From the NCBI RefSeq assembly GCF_000373985.1, contig NZ_KB893053.1, positions 1 to 58,562 of the forward strand: a stretch of 58,562 bases of DNA, written 5' to 3'. Shown here in pieces: positions 1 through 9,155 of this stretch (its first letter is position 1; every line of letters begins with the position of its first letter). The position numbers and the translations under genes were made by a program. The notes beneath the pieces were generated by a model, which had not been told where the DNA came from, did not search any database, and saw only the letters and a program-made list of their open reading frames with translations. Origin of the DNA: Desulfobacter curvatus DSM 3379 (GTDB lineage: Bacteria; Desulfobacterota; Desulfobacteria; Desulfobacterales; Desulfobacteraceae).

Positions 1-1
1 C

Positions 2-139
2 CGCTGGCAGAATAGCAAAGGCACCTGGCGTGAACCTTTGATGAAAGAAGAATATCGAATGAGCCTGAACAATGTCAGAGCCGAAAAATATTCCGATATT
101 TTTGATGAACTTTACGAAGACAAAACCAAAGATGATTAG
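2..139 (+). CDS. Partial unknown protein (C-terminal 45 residues)
   Basis: An open frame enters from the left edge and stops at TAG 137-139. The visible 45 residues are charged and hydrophilic and end in an acidic-lysine tail (YEDKTKDD); no motif is recognisable. It lies 10 bases before the next gene on the same strand, so it is probably in the same operon inside the integrative element. A morphogenesis or conjugation protein is possible from context only. No function is assigned. Confidence 0.5.
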   Translation, partial: RWQNSKGTWREPLMKEEYRMSLNNVRAEKYSDIFDELYEDKTKDD

Positions 140-149
140 AGGATAAAGC

Positions 150-611
150 ATGATAGATTTAGAAGCATTTGGAAATGGTTTTGGCCTGGTCGTTATTTCG
201 TTGCTCCTGGGCATCATTATTCGGGCCATTGTATCAGCCCTTCGGATTGGATCTTCCCGTTTCAATTCAATCGGCATCTTGTTTGTTTTAATACTTCTTT
301 CCAATACAGAATCATATGCAGCGGTTACGAAGACCGGCCAGGTGGATCTTTACCGGGTGGATCAGGTGAACGCGTTCTTTGTTGTCGATGACTATCTTTT
401 TAATACTTCCGATTTTTCTCAAATTAATATTTTAACCAAAGCGTACTACCAAAGAACATTGATCTCGGTAACGGATCTTGATTCAGATCCGGGCCAAGTC
501 GATTATATTGAGATCACCGATACCTCGGATTTGACCTCAAAAAGTATCTCGTTAATCATCGGCGCACTTTCATGTAACGCCCTGGCCCTGGGCCTGTCTT
601 TGAGGCTTTAA
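150..611 (+). CDS. Unknown membrane protein of the integrative element (153 aa)
   Basis: The start is set by AGAGGAT about 6 bases upstream. Hydrophobic segments are visible at about residues 12-33, 39-58 and 130-150, separated by a polar stretch (about 60-128) rich in Asp, Thr and Tyr. The layout suggests an envelope-anchored protein with one extracytoplasmic domain. It is followed at once by a 48-residue single-span protein and a TraX-like protein. A run of small membrane proteins next to an integrase is seen in integrated filamentous phages and in conjugative elements, but nothing in this protein proves either. Function unknown. Confidence 0.6.
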   Translation: MIDLEAFGNGFGLVVISLLLGIIIRAIVSALRIGSSRFNSIGILFVLILLSNTESYAAVTKTGQVDLYRVDQVNAFFVVDDYLFNTSDFSQINILTKAYYQRTLISVTDLDSDPGQVDYIEITDTSDLTSKSISLIIGALSCNALALGLSLRL

Positions 612-612
612 A

Positions 613-759
613 ATGATCTCTTTACCCGAAGGTTTTGACCTTGCCCTTTTTATCAGTGACATCGTCACATATGTCGGTTTGCCCATTGTGGCAATCGCTT
701 TTTCTTTTTGTGTTTTCAGATTGATTTCATACACCATAAGCTTGGGATCATCAAAATGA
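613..759 (+). CDS. Small single-span membrane protein (48 aa)
   Basis: This short frame begins one base after the preceding stop codon. It has GAGG at 602-605 seven bases before the ATG. It encodes one hydrophobic helix (about residues 9-44) with a polar end, and its TGA overlaps the ATG of the TraX-like gene (ATGA at 756-759), so translation is probably coupled. Size and topology resemble minor coat or pilin-like proteins of mobile elements, but the sequence matches nothing I recognise. The tight fit between its neighbours is the main reason to think it is real. Confidence 0.55.
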   Translation: MISLPEGFDLALFISDIVTYVGLPIVAIAFSFCVFRLISYTISLGSSK

Positions 760-1361
760 TTAAACTTATTGCCTTCATCACAATGGTGATTGACCATTCG
801 GCCATATTCTTTTTCCCGGAACATGAATTGATCATGCGGTCCCTGGGCGCACTGTCTTTCCCTTTGTTTGCCTTTTTCATTACCCAGGGCCTGAAATATA
901 CCAAGAATCTCCAGCTTTATATCATCTCCCTGGTGACTTGCGCCGGTGTTACCCAGCCCCTGTTTAATATTTTGTTCCCTGCCCTGCATAGACTCAATGA
1001 TCTTTATACCCTGCTTTTTGGCCTGATTATCCTTGTCCTGTACGAACGGTACGGCTATCAGGCATTTTATTTGACCCTGCTTCTTTTATTGGCCAACGTC
1101 GTATCAATCTATATTTTCATAGTCTTTGCCGTTTATTTCCTGCATCATCGGCCGGTTTATCTCTTGGGCGCTATGACTGCTTTTTTTCTTTTGGTGTATT
1201 ATTTATCCGGAGCCGCTTATGTTTTGTTCGGTCCGGCTGCTGTCTTCCTCATGTACTCCAGGGCCACCATTCCTTTGCCAAAAACGATCCAAAAATACTT
1301 CTATTATGTGGCCTACCCCGGGCATTTTCTAATAATCATCCTTATCAATGCATCTATTTAG
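756..1361 (+). CDS. TraX-like membrane protein
   Basis: A 201-residue, very hydrophobic protein with about seven membrane spans. The N-terminus has the TraX pattern (KLIAFITMVIDHSAIFF, then RSLGALSFPLFAFFITQG). TraX of F-type plasmids N-acetylates pilin; related proteins occur in many phages and chromosomal islands, where the acceptor is unknown. I place the start at ATG 756, which overlaps the stop of the 48-residue protein; an upstream TTG (708) would add 16 atypical residues. It probably belongs to the same element as the integrase. The family call is good; the substrate is unknown. Confidence 0.75.
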   Translation: MIKLIAFITMVIDHSAIFFFPEHELIMRSLGALSFPLFAFFITQGLKYTKNLQLYIISLVTCAGVTQPLFNILFPALHRLNDLYTLLFGLIILVLYERYGYQAFYLTLLLLLANVVSIYIFIVFAVYFLHHRPVYLLGAMTAFFLLVYYLSGAAYVLFGPAAVFLMYSRATIPLPKTIQKYFYYVAYPGHFLIIILINASI

Positions 1362-1384
1362 GATCGGTGAACATTAAATAAAGA

Positions 1385-1567
1385 ATGAATAAAATGAACC
1401 CACGAGAATTGAAAAATCACCTTTACCTTTTGGTAAAGAAAAACGGAAAGAACAGCATAACAAAATTTGAGCATGAATATATGGCAGGCAACATTGATTA
1501 CAACACCTATTTGCATTATTGCTATGCGGATTATGCCAGAGGTCATTTTTCAAAAAATAGAAAATAA
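1385..1567 (+). CDS. Small hypothetical protein (60 aa)
   Basis: A basic protein, rich in Lys, Tyr and His, with no membrane segment and no recognised domain. It sits between traX and the excisionase-like gene on the same strand. Two in-frame ATGs (1385 and 1394) are possible, and only a weak AAAGA precedes them. It could be a small regulator or accessory protein of the mobile element. Existence is supported only by position and by the absence of a better frame here. Confidence 0.4.
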   Translation: MNKMNPRELKNHLYLLVKKNGKNSITKFEHEYMAGNIDYNTYLHYCYADYARGHFSKNRK

Positions 1568-1602
1568 TCACTAAAACCGTAATCATACTTTGAGGATGAA
1601 AC

Positions 1603-1962
1603 ATGACGAAAGGATCGGCTGGTCATAATAGGAACAAGCTTTTGACCCCTTCTGATGTCGCGGAATTATTACAAATTTCAGAAAACACCGTCTATAAACA
1701 TGTGAAAAAATTAGGTGGCTTCAAGCCTGGCGGTATCGGGGTTTGGCGTTTTAGGCAAGAGGTAATTTATGGGATTATGGAAGGACAAGACCCGGAAACA
1801 TTGGTGCTACAGTTTTCAGTATCAAAACGAAATTTATGCGGCCAGGGGATTCAAGACAAAAACGGAAGCGGCGGCCGCTCGGGCAAAAAGAAAGGAAGAT
1901 GTAAAGAAAAATCCGATCTCAACCGGCATGGGTTACTTGACGCTATGCAATTTGTATCTTGA
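1603..1962 (+). CDS. Excisionase-like helix-turn-helix protein
   Basis: GAGGATGAAAC immediately upstream gives a strong ribosome site. Residues about 13-55 form a MerR/excisionase-type winged helix-turn-helix (LTPSDVAELLQISENTVYKH), as in recombination directionality factors that accompany tyrosine integrases. The frame runs on to 1962 and overlaps the integrase gene by 194 bases; the overlapping tail is basic, Gly- and Ser-rich and looks non-domain. Likely role: DNA bending for excision, or control of integrase. The pairing with the integrase supports the call. Confidence 0.7.
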   Translation: MTKGSAGHNRNKLLTPSDVAELLQISENTVYKHVKKLGGFKPGGIGVWRFRQEVIYGIMEGQDPETLVLQFSVSKRNLCGQGIQDKNGSGGRSGKKKGRCKEKSDLNRHGLLDAMQFVS

Positions 1963-2845
1963 TTTTTCATCACGTCGGCATGCTTTAAAAACATGGAAAT
2001 ACAAGAAAAGTGTTTTTGTGGCCTTTGGTCGTTTTCTTGGTGGTGATGATTTTCCCATTTCAAAAATCACCCCGGAAGTCATAGCGAAATACTTAGGTAC
2101 CCGTCCAAGCAATAATAATTACAATGTTCACCGTAAAGAATTGTCATCATTATTCAGCTATGCAGAAAATGTACTTGAATCCATTGATCGAAATCCGGTC
2201 AAAAAGATTGAAAAACTTCCCCATACGGTAGCCCGGAAACGGGTCCCCCAGGAACAGGATATTATAAAACTTCTTTTGGCTGCGGACCCGGAAACTGACG
2301 AAAAGGATTTGTTGATTGTTATGCTTCATACTTTAGCCCGGATTGACGAAGTATTACGCTTAACTTGGGAAGACATCAATTTTGATAAACGGCTGCTTAC
2401 CAAATGGACCCGAAAAACCCATGGTGGATCATATAAGGCTGTTACCGTTACCATAAACGATGAATTGTATTTTACCTTATGGAAAATGTGGCAGAATCGA
2501 AAACAAGACACCTGGGTGTTTTTTAATGAAAAAACAAATGATCGCTTTAATCATCGCCCAAAGTTCATGAAAGGGCTTTGTAAAAGAGCCGGAATAAATC
2601 CTTATTTTGGGTTTCATACCTTGCGGCACCTTATGGCCTCTCTCCTGGCTGACAATCCCAAAATCTCAACGAAGACGATTCAGAATATTTTAGGCCACTC
2701 AGAAGCCAGGACAACTGAAATATACCTTCATAAACTGGATGGTGCCATAGAGGATGCTATGGATTCTATATCCGGGAGATTTGAGTCAAAAAATGAAAAA
2801 CCGCAACCAGAAGCCACAACCAAAAATATAAAAAGCTCTCAGTAA
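1769..2845 (+). CDS. Tyrosine recombinase (integrase)
   Basis: A 358-residue phage-type integrase. The N-terminus (MGLWKDKTRKHWCYSF) is typical of the arm-binding domain; a core-binding SAM-like domain spans about 55-150. The catalytic set is complete: Arg191, His283 and Arg286 (HTLRH), His310 (LGHS) and Tyr319 (TTEIYLH). The start lies inside the excisionase-like gene. The gene ends 25 bases before the 3' end of the tRNA-Pro gene, the usual position of an integrase that has used a tRNA as its attachment site. It should catalyse integration and excision of the element that extends leftward out of the window. Confidence 0.92.
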   Translation: MGLWKDKTRKHWCYSFQYQNEIYAARGFKTKTEAAAARAKRKEDVKKNPISTGMGYLTLCNLYLDFSSRRHALKTWKYKKSVFVAFGRFLGGDDFPISKITPEVIAKYLGTRPSNNNYNVHRKELSSLFSYAENVLESIDRNPVKKIEKLPHTVARKRVPQEQDIIKLLLAADPETDEKDLLIVMLHTLARIDEVLRLTWEDINFDKRLLTKWTRKTHGGSYKAVTVTINDELYFTLWKMWQNRKQDTWVFFNEKTNDRFNHRPKFMKGLCKRAGINPYFGFHTLRHLMASLLADNPKISTKTIQNILGHSEARTTEIYLHKLDGAIEDAMDSISGRFESKNEKPQPEATTKNIKSSQ

Positions 2846-2870
2846 AAACACTGAAAGCCTTATATTGTGC

Positions 2871-2947
<77 letters not shown>

Positions 2948-3096
2948 ACACCTAAAAATAGAAGAGATTTTTATCACCTGAAATAAAAAAAATCAAGCTC
3001 AATTTTTCCGGCCAGGCCCGCACCATAATCGTGAGATGTATCCAAAAGTTACATGGTTTAAGCTTTTCCCCTATCTATTTAGGATCGGCAATTTCC

Positions 3097-3125
3097 TTGA
3101 CACCACCATGAAGACGGGGTATTTT
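3097..3125 (+). promoter_or_regulatory. Sigma70-type promoter upstream of tig
   Basis: TTGACA (3097-3102), a 17-base spacer and TATTTT (3120-3125) form a near-consensus promoter about 115 bases before tig. The rest of the gap between tRNA-Pro and tig (2948-3243) is AT-rich and I see no gene in it. Confidence 0.6.
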
Positions 3126-3243
3126 AGTAAACTTTGTGTAAAGTGTTTGTACCGTATAATAAATCAGTTAGGGTATAATTATTATTTTTGAAGGTGCGTT
3201 AAGTAGAATAACGCCAATTAACAGGAAATAACAGGACAAAATC

Positions 3244-4590
3244 ATGCAGGTAAAAATCGAAGATCAGAGCAGTATTAAAAAAGTGCTTTCTTTTGAAATT
3301 CCTAAGGAAACAATTTCCAAAGAGTTGAGTAAAGCCTATGCCGATTTGAAAAAGAAGGTGGATATTAAAGGTTTTCGAAAAGGAAAAGTTCCCAGAAAAG
3401 TGCTTGAAAACCGGTTTGCCGCAGACGTTCATGCCGAGGTTGCCCCGCGCCTGATCCAGGAGGCTTTTGTTGAAGCAGTTGAAAATCATAAATTAGATAT
3501 CGTGGGCGGGCCCCAACTTGACCCTCCGGAACTCAAGCCGGATGCTGATTATTCGTTTGAGATCACTGTGGAAATTAAACCTGAACTGGATGATATTGAT
3601 CTCCAAGGCCTTGAAATTAAAAAAACGCTTTATGAAGTTAGTGAGGCCGAGATTGAAAGCCAGATATATATGCTGCAAAAGACCATGGCCACAAAGCAGA
3701 AGGTCGAAGAGGCTCGTCCGGTAAAAGAAGGTGACTTTGTTCTGATTGACTATGAAGGTTTTTTAAATGGAGAATCTTTTGAGCATACCCCCAAAGTTGA
3801 AAATTATGTTACAGCCATCAACATGGAACCGTTGCCTAAAGAATTTTCCGAAAAACTTATTGGCGCCATCCCGGTTCAGGATCTGGACATCGAAGTGGTT
3901 TACGCAGATGATTTCCATGATGAAAATCTGAAAGGAAAGACCATCCAATATAAGGTTACGCTCAAGGAAATCCAGGAAGAAGTGTTGCCCGAAGCCAATG
4001 ACGACCTCGTAAAAGACCTTGAGCAATACGAAACCCTTGAAGATGTAAAAGTCGCCATCCGGGATAACCTCGAAAAGGGAATTGCCCAGCGGGTCAAGCA
4101 TGAGATGAGTGAACAAATTTTTACTCAGATACTTGAAAAAACAGATTTTGAAGTTCCTGACGCCCTGATTGAAGGTGAACTGGACGGTATCATTGCTGAG
4201 ACGGAACAGGCCTATGCCCAAAACAATACCTCCTTGGAAGAAGTCGGATTAAGCCGGGAAATCATGAAAGAAAAATACAAGGATGTGGCCGAAAAACAGG
4301 CCCGTCGGCATCTGATCCTGGACAAGTTGATTACCCAGGAAAAAATGGAACTTAGCGATGAAGAACTTGATACCGGTTTTGAAGAGATGGCCCAGGCCAT
4401 GAGTGCGACAAAGGATGCCATTAAGAATTTTTTCAACATGGACCCACGTCAGCTTGAATATTATAAACATACCCAGCTTGAAAAAAAGGCTATTGACCTT
4501 ATAATAGAAAAAAGCAATGTCGTTGAAGTGACACCGGATGATGCGCAAGCCGCTGATGAGCAAACTGAAGAAGAAGGCGCACAAGTGTAA
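3244..4590 (+). CDS. tig: Trigger factor, ribosome-associated chaperone
   Basis: A 448-residue protein of normal family length. The ribosome-binding signature GFRKGKVP is at residues 43-50. An FKBP-like peptidyl-prolyl isomerase domain follows (about 155-245, beginning EGDFVLIDYEG), then the long helical substrate-cradle domain and an acidic C-terminal tail. It binds at the ribosomal exit tunnel, shields nascent chains and is the first gene of the conserved tig-clpP-clpX-lon series. AGGA lies just before the ATG. The 192-base gap to clpP contains a hairpin element, so clpP may also have its own control. Confidence 0.97.
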   Translation: MQVKIEDQSSIKKVLSFEIPKETISKELSKAYADLKKKVDIKGFRKGKVPRKVLENRFAADVHAEVAPRLIQEAFVEAVENHKLDIVGGPQLDPPELKPDADYSFEITVEIKPELDDIDLQGLEIKKTLYEVSEAEIESQIYMLQKTMATKQKVEEARPVKEGDFVLIDYEGFLNGESFEHTPKVENYVTAINMEPLPKEFSEKLIGAIPVQDLDIEVVYADDFHDENLKGKTIQYKVTLKEIQEEVLPEANDDLVKDLEQYETLEDVKVAIRDNLEKGIAQRVKHEMSEQIFTQILEKTDFEVPDALIEGELDGIIAETEQAYAQNNTSLEEVGLSREIMKEKYKDVAEKQARRHLILDKLITQEKMELSDEELDTGFEEMAQAMSATKDAIKNFFNMDPRQLEYYKHTQLEKKAIDLIIEKSNVVEVTPDDAQAADEQTEEEGAQV

Positions 4591-4649
4591 AAAATCCGCA
4601 AGCTTTAATATGAAAGCATCAATAACTTATTGAATTGCTTTTATGTTTG

Positions 4650-4702
4650 TTGTGGGTTGAGCCTGGGTGTTAATCGGTCGGGATCAACCCATGGCTGTTA
4701 TT
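4650..4702 (+). repeat. Hairpin element, copy A (CCCATGGC motif)
   Basis: TGGGTTGA (4653-4660) pairs perfectly with TCAACCCA (4684-4691) around a 23-base loop, followed by TGGCTGTTATT. The same layout recurs inverted before ftsH (20881-20929), with the stem changed to TGGGCTGA/TCAGCCCA. The right part also recurs before pepA. It sits about 80 bases before clpP. Confidence 0.6.
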
Positions 4703-4782
4703 GAAGCAGGTCAATTCAATTAACTGCTTGGGCGGCAACAAGGTTAAAAACTTATATTTAGATCATGACAAGGAGTTAAATC

Positions 4783-5415
4783 GTGCCTCTTATTCCAATG
4801 GTTGTTGAGCAGAGCAACAGGGGAGAACGTGCCTATGATATCTATTCACGGCTATTAAAAGACAGGATTATTTTTTTGGGATCTGCCATAGACAATGAAG
4901 TTGCCAACCTCATTGTTGCACAGATGCTGTTTCTTGAATCCGAAGATCCTGAGAAAGATATCAATTTTTATATCAATTCTCCTGGAGGCGTTGTTACAGC
5001 AGGTATGGCTATCTATGACACCATCCAGTACATCAAGCCGGATGTGGCAACGGTGTGTATCGGCCAGGCAGCCAGTATGGGGGCGTTGCTTCTTACGGCC
5101 GGAACATCTGGCAAGCGGTTTGCCCTGCCCAATGCCAGAATTATGATTCATCAACCGCTGGGTGGTGCCCAGGGCCAGGCCACGGATATCAAAATTCAGG
5201 CGACTGAAATTTTAAGAATGAAAGATTCTTTGAACGAAATTATAGCAAAGCATACGGGACAGGATATTGAAAAGGTCGCAGCGGATACGGAACGTGATTT
5301 TTTCATGTCTGGAAAGCAAGCTTTGGAATACGGCATTGTCGACCGTGTGGTCAGTGACAGGAGCCAATTGGAACAGGCCTCTGAGCAGGAGGCGTCAGCG
5401 TCAAAGGAGTCATAA
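4783..5415 (+). CDS. clpP: ATP-dependent Clp protease proteolytic subunit
   Basis: A 210-residue serine peptidase that assembles into a double heptameric barrel and degrades substrates fed by ClpX. The catalytic triad is Ser98 (GQAASMGALLL), His123 (MIHQP) and Asp172. The start codon is GTG at 4783, set by AGGAG seven bases upstream. The N-terminal processing region is typical. clpX follows after three bases, so the two are almost certainly co-translated. The Ser- and Glu-rich tail is slightly longer than in E. coli. No oddity in the core. Confidence 0.97.
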   Translation: MPLIPMVVEQSNRGERAYDIYSRLLKDRIIFLGSAIDNEVANLIVAQMLFLESEDPEKDINFYINSPGGVVTAGMAIYDTIQYIKPDVATVCIGQAASMGALLLTAGTSGKRFALPNARIMIHQPLGGAQGQATDIKIQATEILRMKDSLNEIIAKHTGQDIEKVAADTERDFFMSGKQALEYGIVDRVVSDRSQLEQASEQEASASKES

Positions 5416-5418
5416 AAT

Positions 5419-6678
5419 ATGGCCAAAAAAGATGATACAAACGATCAGTTTTTCTGTTCATTCTGCGGTAAAAATCAAAAAGAAGTAAAAAAACTGATAG
5501 CCGGGCCCAGCGTATATATCTGCAATGAATGCATTAAGCTGTGCGGCGAGATTATCGAAGATGAAGAAAAAGAGTTGTCTGTCGAGCCGGAGAGCGCCAA
5601 GGAGTTCATGGTGCCCAAACAGATCAAAGAGCAGCTTGATTCATATATCATAGAGCAGGATCGTGCAAAAAAGGTCTTATCCGTTGCGGTTTATAATCAT
5701 TATAAGCGCCTGGCCTCGCATCTGGCGAAAACCGATGAAGACGTCGAGATTCAGAAAAGTAATATTCTGATTATCGGACCGACCGGGTGTGGCAAAACGC
5801 TCCTGGCCCAGACTCTTGCGCGGTTCCTGGATGTCCCTTTTGCCATTGCCGATGCCACGGCCTTGACCGAGGCTGGCTATGTTGGGGAGGATGTCGAGAA
5901 TATCGTTCTCTCCCTGGTTCAAAATGCTGATTACGACATTGAAAAGGCCCAGAAAGGTATCATCTACATTGATGAGATAGATAAGATTTCCCAGCGGGGA
6001 GACAACCCGTCAATTACACGGGATGTCTCCGGAGAAGGTGTCCAGCAGGCCCTGCTTAAAATTATTGAAGGCACCATTGCTTCGGTCCCTCCCAAGGGAG
6101 GAAGAAAACATCCCCAGCAGGATTATGTAAAGGTGGATACCTCCAATATCCTGTTCATCTGCGGCGGAACCTTCACGGGTCTTGAGAAAGTCGTTGAGAG
6201 CCGTTTAACCCAGAAAACTATGGGGTTTGGTGCTAAGATCGCAGATAAAAAGGACATAAATATCGGGGAACTGCTGGAGCAGGTAAAGCCTGAAGATTTG
6301 ATTAAATTTGGCCTGATCCCAGAATTTTTAGGGCGGTTGCCCATTATAACTTCCATAGGGGAGTTAAATGAAGGGTCATTGGTCAAGATTCTGACCGAAC
6401 CTAAAAATGCGCTGGTTCGGCAATATCAGGAACTTTTTCGCATTGAAGGGGTGAATCTGCAGTTTACGGATGAGGCCCTTGAAGCCATGGCCAAGGAGGC
6501 GGTTGCCAGAAAATCCGGAGCCAGAGGGTTGCGGGCTATCATGGAGGAAACCATGATGAATATCATGTATGAAATTCCGTCCAAAAAAGATGTGGTTGAG
6601 TGTGTGGTGGGCGAAGAAGTGGTATTAAACAACGAGGATCCCATCTTGCTGTATGAACAGCCCAAAAAGCAGGCTTAA
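5419..6678 (+). CDS. clpX: ATP-dependent Clp protease ATP-binding subunit ClpX
   Basis: A 419-residue AAA+ unfoldase that recognises tagged or native substrates and threads them into ClpP. The N-terminal zinc-binding domain has Cys13, Cys16, Cys35 and Cys38. Walker A is GPTGCGKT (120-127), Walker B is IIYIDEIDK, and a sensor region and C-terminal small domain follow. The LGF-type ClpP-docking loop appears as MGFG. Start is three bases after clpP. It is followed 17 bases later by lon, making a four-gene proteostasis cluster. Confidence 0.97.
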   Translation: MAKKDDTNDQFFCSFCGKNQKEVKKLIAGPSVYICNECIKLCGEIIEDEEKELSVEPESAKEFMVPKQIKEQLDSYIIEQDRAKKVLSVAVYNHYKRLASHLAKTDEDVEIQKSNILIIGPTGCGKTLLAQTLARFLDVPFAIADATALTEAGYVGEDVENIVLSLVQNADYDIEKAQKGIIYIDEIDKISQRGDNPSITRDVSGEGVQQALLKIIEGTIASVPPKGGRKHPQQDYVKVDTSNILFICGGTFTGLEKVVESRLTQKTMGFGAKIADKKDINIGELLEQVKPEDLIKFGLIPEFLGRLPIITSIGELNEGSLVKILTEPKNALVRQYQELFRIEGVNLQFTDEALEAMAKEAVARKSGARGLRAIMEETMMNIMYEIPSKKDVVECVVGEEVVLNNEDPILLYEQPKKQA

Positions 6679-6695
6679 ATAGAAAGTTTGCATCC

Positions 6696-9050
6696 ATGAT
6701 CAGTATTTCCCGTTTTTTCAATCCCGAGGATGGGGCTGAAAAAGAGAAGAAAACCCTCCCGTTGGTGCCCCTAAGGGATATTGTCCTCTTCCCCTTTGTT
6801 ACAACCTCTATTTTTGTGGGAAGGGAAAAATCCATCAAGGCGCTTTCCCAGGCAATGGGCGGTGATAAAAAAATTTTTCTTACGACCCAGAAAGATCCTG
6901 AAGTCCTGAAACCCACTATCGAGGATATTTTCCAGGTGGGTACCGAGGCCCGGATCACACAGTTGTTGCGCCTGCCCGATGGTACGGTAAAGGCTTTGGT
7001 TGAAGGTGTTGCCCGGGGATGTATTGTTAAAATGCATGACCAGGACGGGTTTCAGGTTGTTGATTACGTGGACGTCCCTGAAAAGCCGTTGACCGCAGCC
7101 AACACCGAGGCGGCTATCCGGACGGTTCATGAGGCCTTCAAGCATTATGCCGGCCTGTCCGGCGTGGTTTCCAAAAGTTTTTTCAAAGGGCTGGATGCCT
7201 TAGAGCAGTACCCGTCAAGGTATGCCGATACCATTGCCGCCCAAATGCCCTTTAAGGTTCAGGATAAACAGAAGCTGCTGGAGTGCGGAGATATTGAAGA
7301 ACGTTTCTTTCTGCTTTTAACATTTATTCAAAAAGAGACGGAAGTTTTTTCCATGTCCCAGAAGATCAAGGGCAGGGTCAAAGAACAGATGGATAAACTT
7401 CAAAAACGCCACTATCTTAACGAACAGATGCGGGCAATCCAAAAGGAAATGGGTGAGGACGGCCAAGGCGGCGAATTTGCCGATCTTGAAAAAAAGATCA
7501 AGGCCAAGCGCATGCCTAAAGAAGCCGCCGGTGTTGTGCGCACAGAGTTGGAAAAGCTTAAGTTGATGTCGGCAACCTCCTCGGAAGCAACCGTGGTCAG
7601 AAATTACATAGACTGGCTGGTATCCCTGCCCTGGTACCGGAAGGAACGTGTAAAAAATGAGCTTTCAAAGGCAGAGCAGATTCTGGACCGGGACCATTAC
7701 GGCTTGCGAAAACCCAAGGAGAGAATTCTCGAGTATTTGGCTGTACAGATTCTGGTTAAAAAGATAAAAGGCCCGATTTTGTGCCTGGTGGGCCCCCCCG
7801 GGGTGGGCAAGACATCCCTTGCCCGGTCTGTTGCCACAGCGACCGGACGCTCTTTTGCCAGGATCTCCCTGGGTGGGGTTCGTGATGAGGCGGAGATTCG
7901 AGGGCACCGAAGAACATATGTAGGCGCCATGCCCGGAAAAATCATCCAGACGTTGAAGAAAGTGGGCTATAACAACCCGGTATTCTGTCTGGATGAAATT
8001 GATAAAATGACCAGTGACTTTAGAGGAGATCCCTCTTCTGCCCTTCTGGAAGCACTGGACCCTGAACAGAACAAAAATTTTAATGATCATTATCTTGAGG
8101 TGGATTACGATCTGTCGGAAATTTTGTTTATCACCACAGCAAATACCCTGCATGAAATCCCCGCCCCCCTGCGTGACCGCATGGAGGTGATCCAGATACC
8201 CGGATATACCGATTATGAAAAATACCAGATTGCCACCGGCTACCTGATTCCTAAACAGATACATGAAAACGGGTTAGATGATTGTGAAATCTCTTTTTCC
8301 AAAGCTGCGGTTGAGATGATTATCAAGCAATACACCAAAGAAGCCGGGGTGAGAAATCTTGAGCGAGAGCTCTCTTCTGTGCTTAGAAAAATCGCCACGG
8401 AAATAGTACGGACCCAGACCCGTAAAAAACATCTGGTCACAGCAAATACGGTGTCAAAATATCTGGGACAGACCAAATTTAGAAATTCCATTCTGGAACA
8501 GGAAGATAAAACCGGAATTGTTACCGGACTGGCCTGGACCCAGGCAGGTGGCGAGCTTTTAACCATTGAGGCGGTGACCATGCCGGGCAGGGGAAAGGTA
8601 ATGGTTACCGGAAAGCTTGGGGATGTGATGAAGGAAAGTTCCCAGGCAGCGGTATCCTATGTCCGCTCAAGAAGTGCAGATCTTAAAATTAGAGAAGACT
8701 TTTACAAGGACACGGACATCCACATCCATGTGCCGGAAGGGGCCATCCCCAAAGATGGGCCTTCAGCCGGTATTGCCATGTGCACGGCAGTCGTTTCCAT
8801 TCTCACCGGCCGGCCCGTAAGCCGGACGGTGGCCATGACAGGGGAAATTACTCTTCGTGGACGGGTACTGCCCATTGGCGGTCTAAAGGAAAAACTTCTG
8901 GCAGCCCATGCCAATGGGATTAAAAAAGTTATTCTTTGCGATGAAAACAAAAAAGACATCATAGACGTTCCAAAGGCGATCCAAAAACAGCTTGATATCG
9001 TCTATGTGGAAAATATGGCTGAAGTGCTTGAGCATGCCCTAATCGTATAG
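6696..9050 (+). CDS. lon: Lon ATP-dependent protease
   Basis: A 784-residue LonA-type protease. It has an N-terminal substrate domain (LVPLRDIVLFPF near residue 25), a coiled region, an AAA+ module with Walker A GPPGVGKT (366-373) and FCLDEIDK, and a C-terminal peptidase domain with the Ser-Lys dyad Ser690 (KDGPSAG) and Lys733 (GGLKEK). It degrades misfolded and short-lived regulatory proteins in the cytoplasm. It directly follows clpX. A strong bidirectional hairpin terminator ends the cluster at about 9085. It lacks a membrane anchor, so it is bacterial LonA rather than the archaeal LonB form. Confidence 0.97.
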   Translation: MISISRFFNPEDGAEKEKKTLPLVPLRDIVLFPFVTTSIFVGREKSIKALSQAMGGDKKIFLTTQKDPEVLKPTIEDIFQVGTEARITQLLRLPDGTVKALVEGVARGCIVKMHDQDGFQVVDYVDVPEKPLTAANTEAAIRTVHEAFKHYAGLSGVVSKSFFKGLDALEQYPSRYADTIAAQMPFKVQDKQKLLECGDIEERFFLLLTFIQKETEVFSMSQKIKGRVKEQMDKLQKRHYLNEQMRAIQKEMGEDGQGGEFADLEKKIKAKRMPKEAAGVVRTELEKLKLMSATSSEATVVRNYIDWLVSLPWYRKERVKNELSKAEQILDRDHYGLRKPKERILEYLAVQILVKKIKGPILCLVGPPGVGKTSLARSVATATGRSFARISLGGVRDEAEIRGHRRTYVGAMPGKIIQTLKKVGYNNPVFCLDEIDKMTSDFRGDPSSALLEALDPEQNKNFNDHYLEVDYDLSEILFITTANTLHEIPAPLRDRMEVIQIPGYTDYEKYQIATGYLIPKQIHENGLDDCEISFSKAAVEMIIKQYTKEAGVRNLERELSSVLRKIATEIVRTQTRKKHLVTANTVSKYLGQTKFRNSILEQEDKTGIVTGLAWTQAGGELLTIEAVTMPGRGKVMVTGKLGDVMKESSQAAVSYVRSRSADLKIREDFYKDTDIHIHVPEGAIPKDGPSAGIAMCTAVVSILTGRPVSRTVAMTGEITLRGRVLPIGGLKEKLLAAHANGIKKVILCDENKKDIIDVPKAIQKQLDIVYVENMAEVLEHALIV

Positions 9051-9084
9051 TATTTATATTTTAATTAGGGCTTATAAAAATAAT

Positions 9085-9131
9085 AAATCGCCGCACTTGA
9101 AATGTTTTGAGTGCCGCGATTTTTTATTTTT
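9085..9131. terminator. Bidirectional terminator between lon and rho
   Basis: AAATCGC pairs with GCGATTT and, after one C-C mismatch, GCACTT pairs with GAGTGC around a short loop. T-rich sequence follows on the plus strand and A-rich sequence precedes it, so it can serve both lon (plus) and rho (minus). Confidence 0.8.
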
Positions 9132-9155
9132 AAAGATACAAGAAAAATGCCGTCT

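Noticed and set aside
1603..2845. Programmed frameshift fusing the excisionase-like protein to the integrase
   Set aside because: The integrase N-terminus from ATG 1769 looks complete and typical, and no slippery heptamer was noticed in the overlap.
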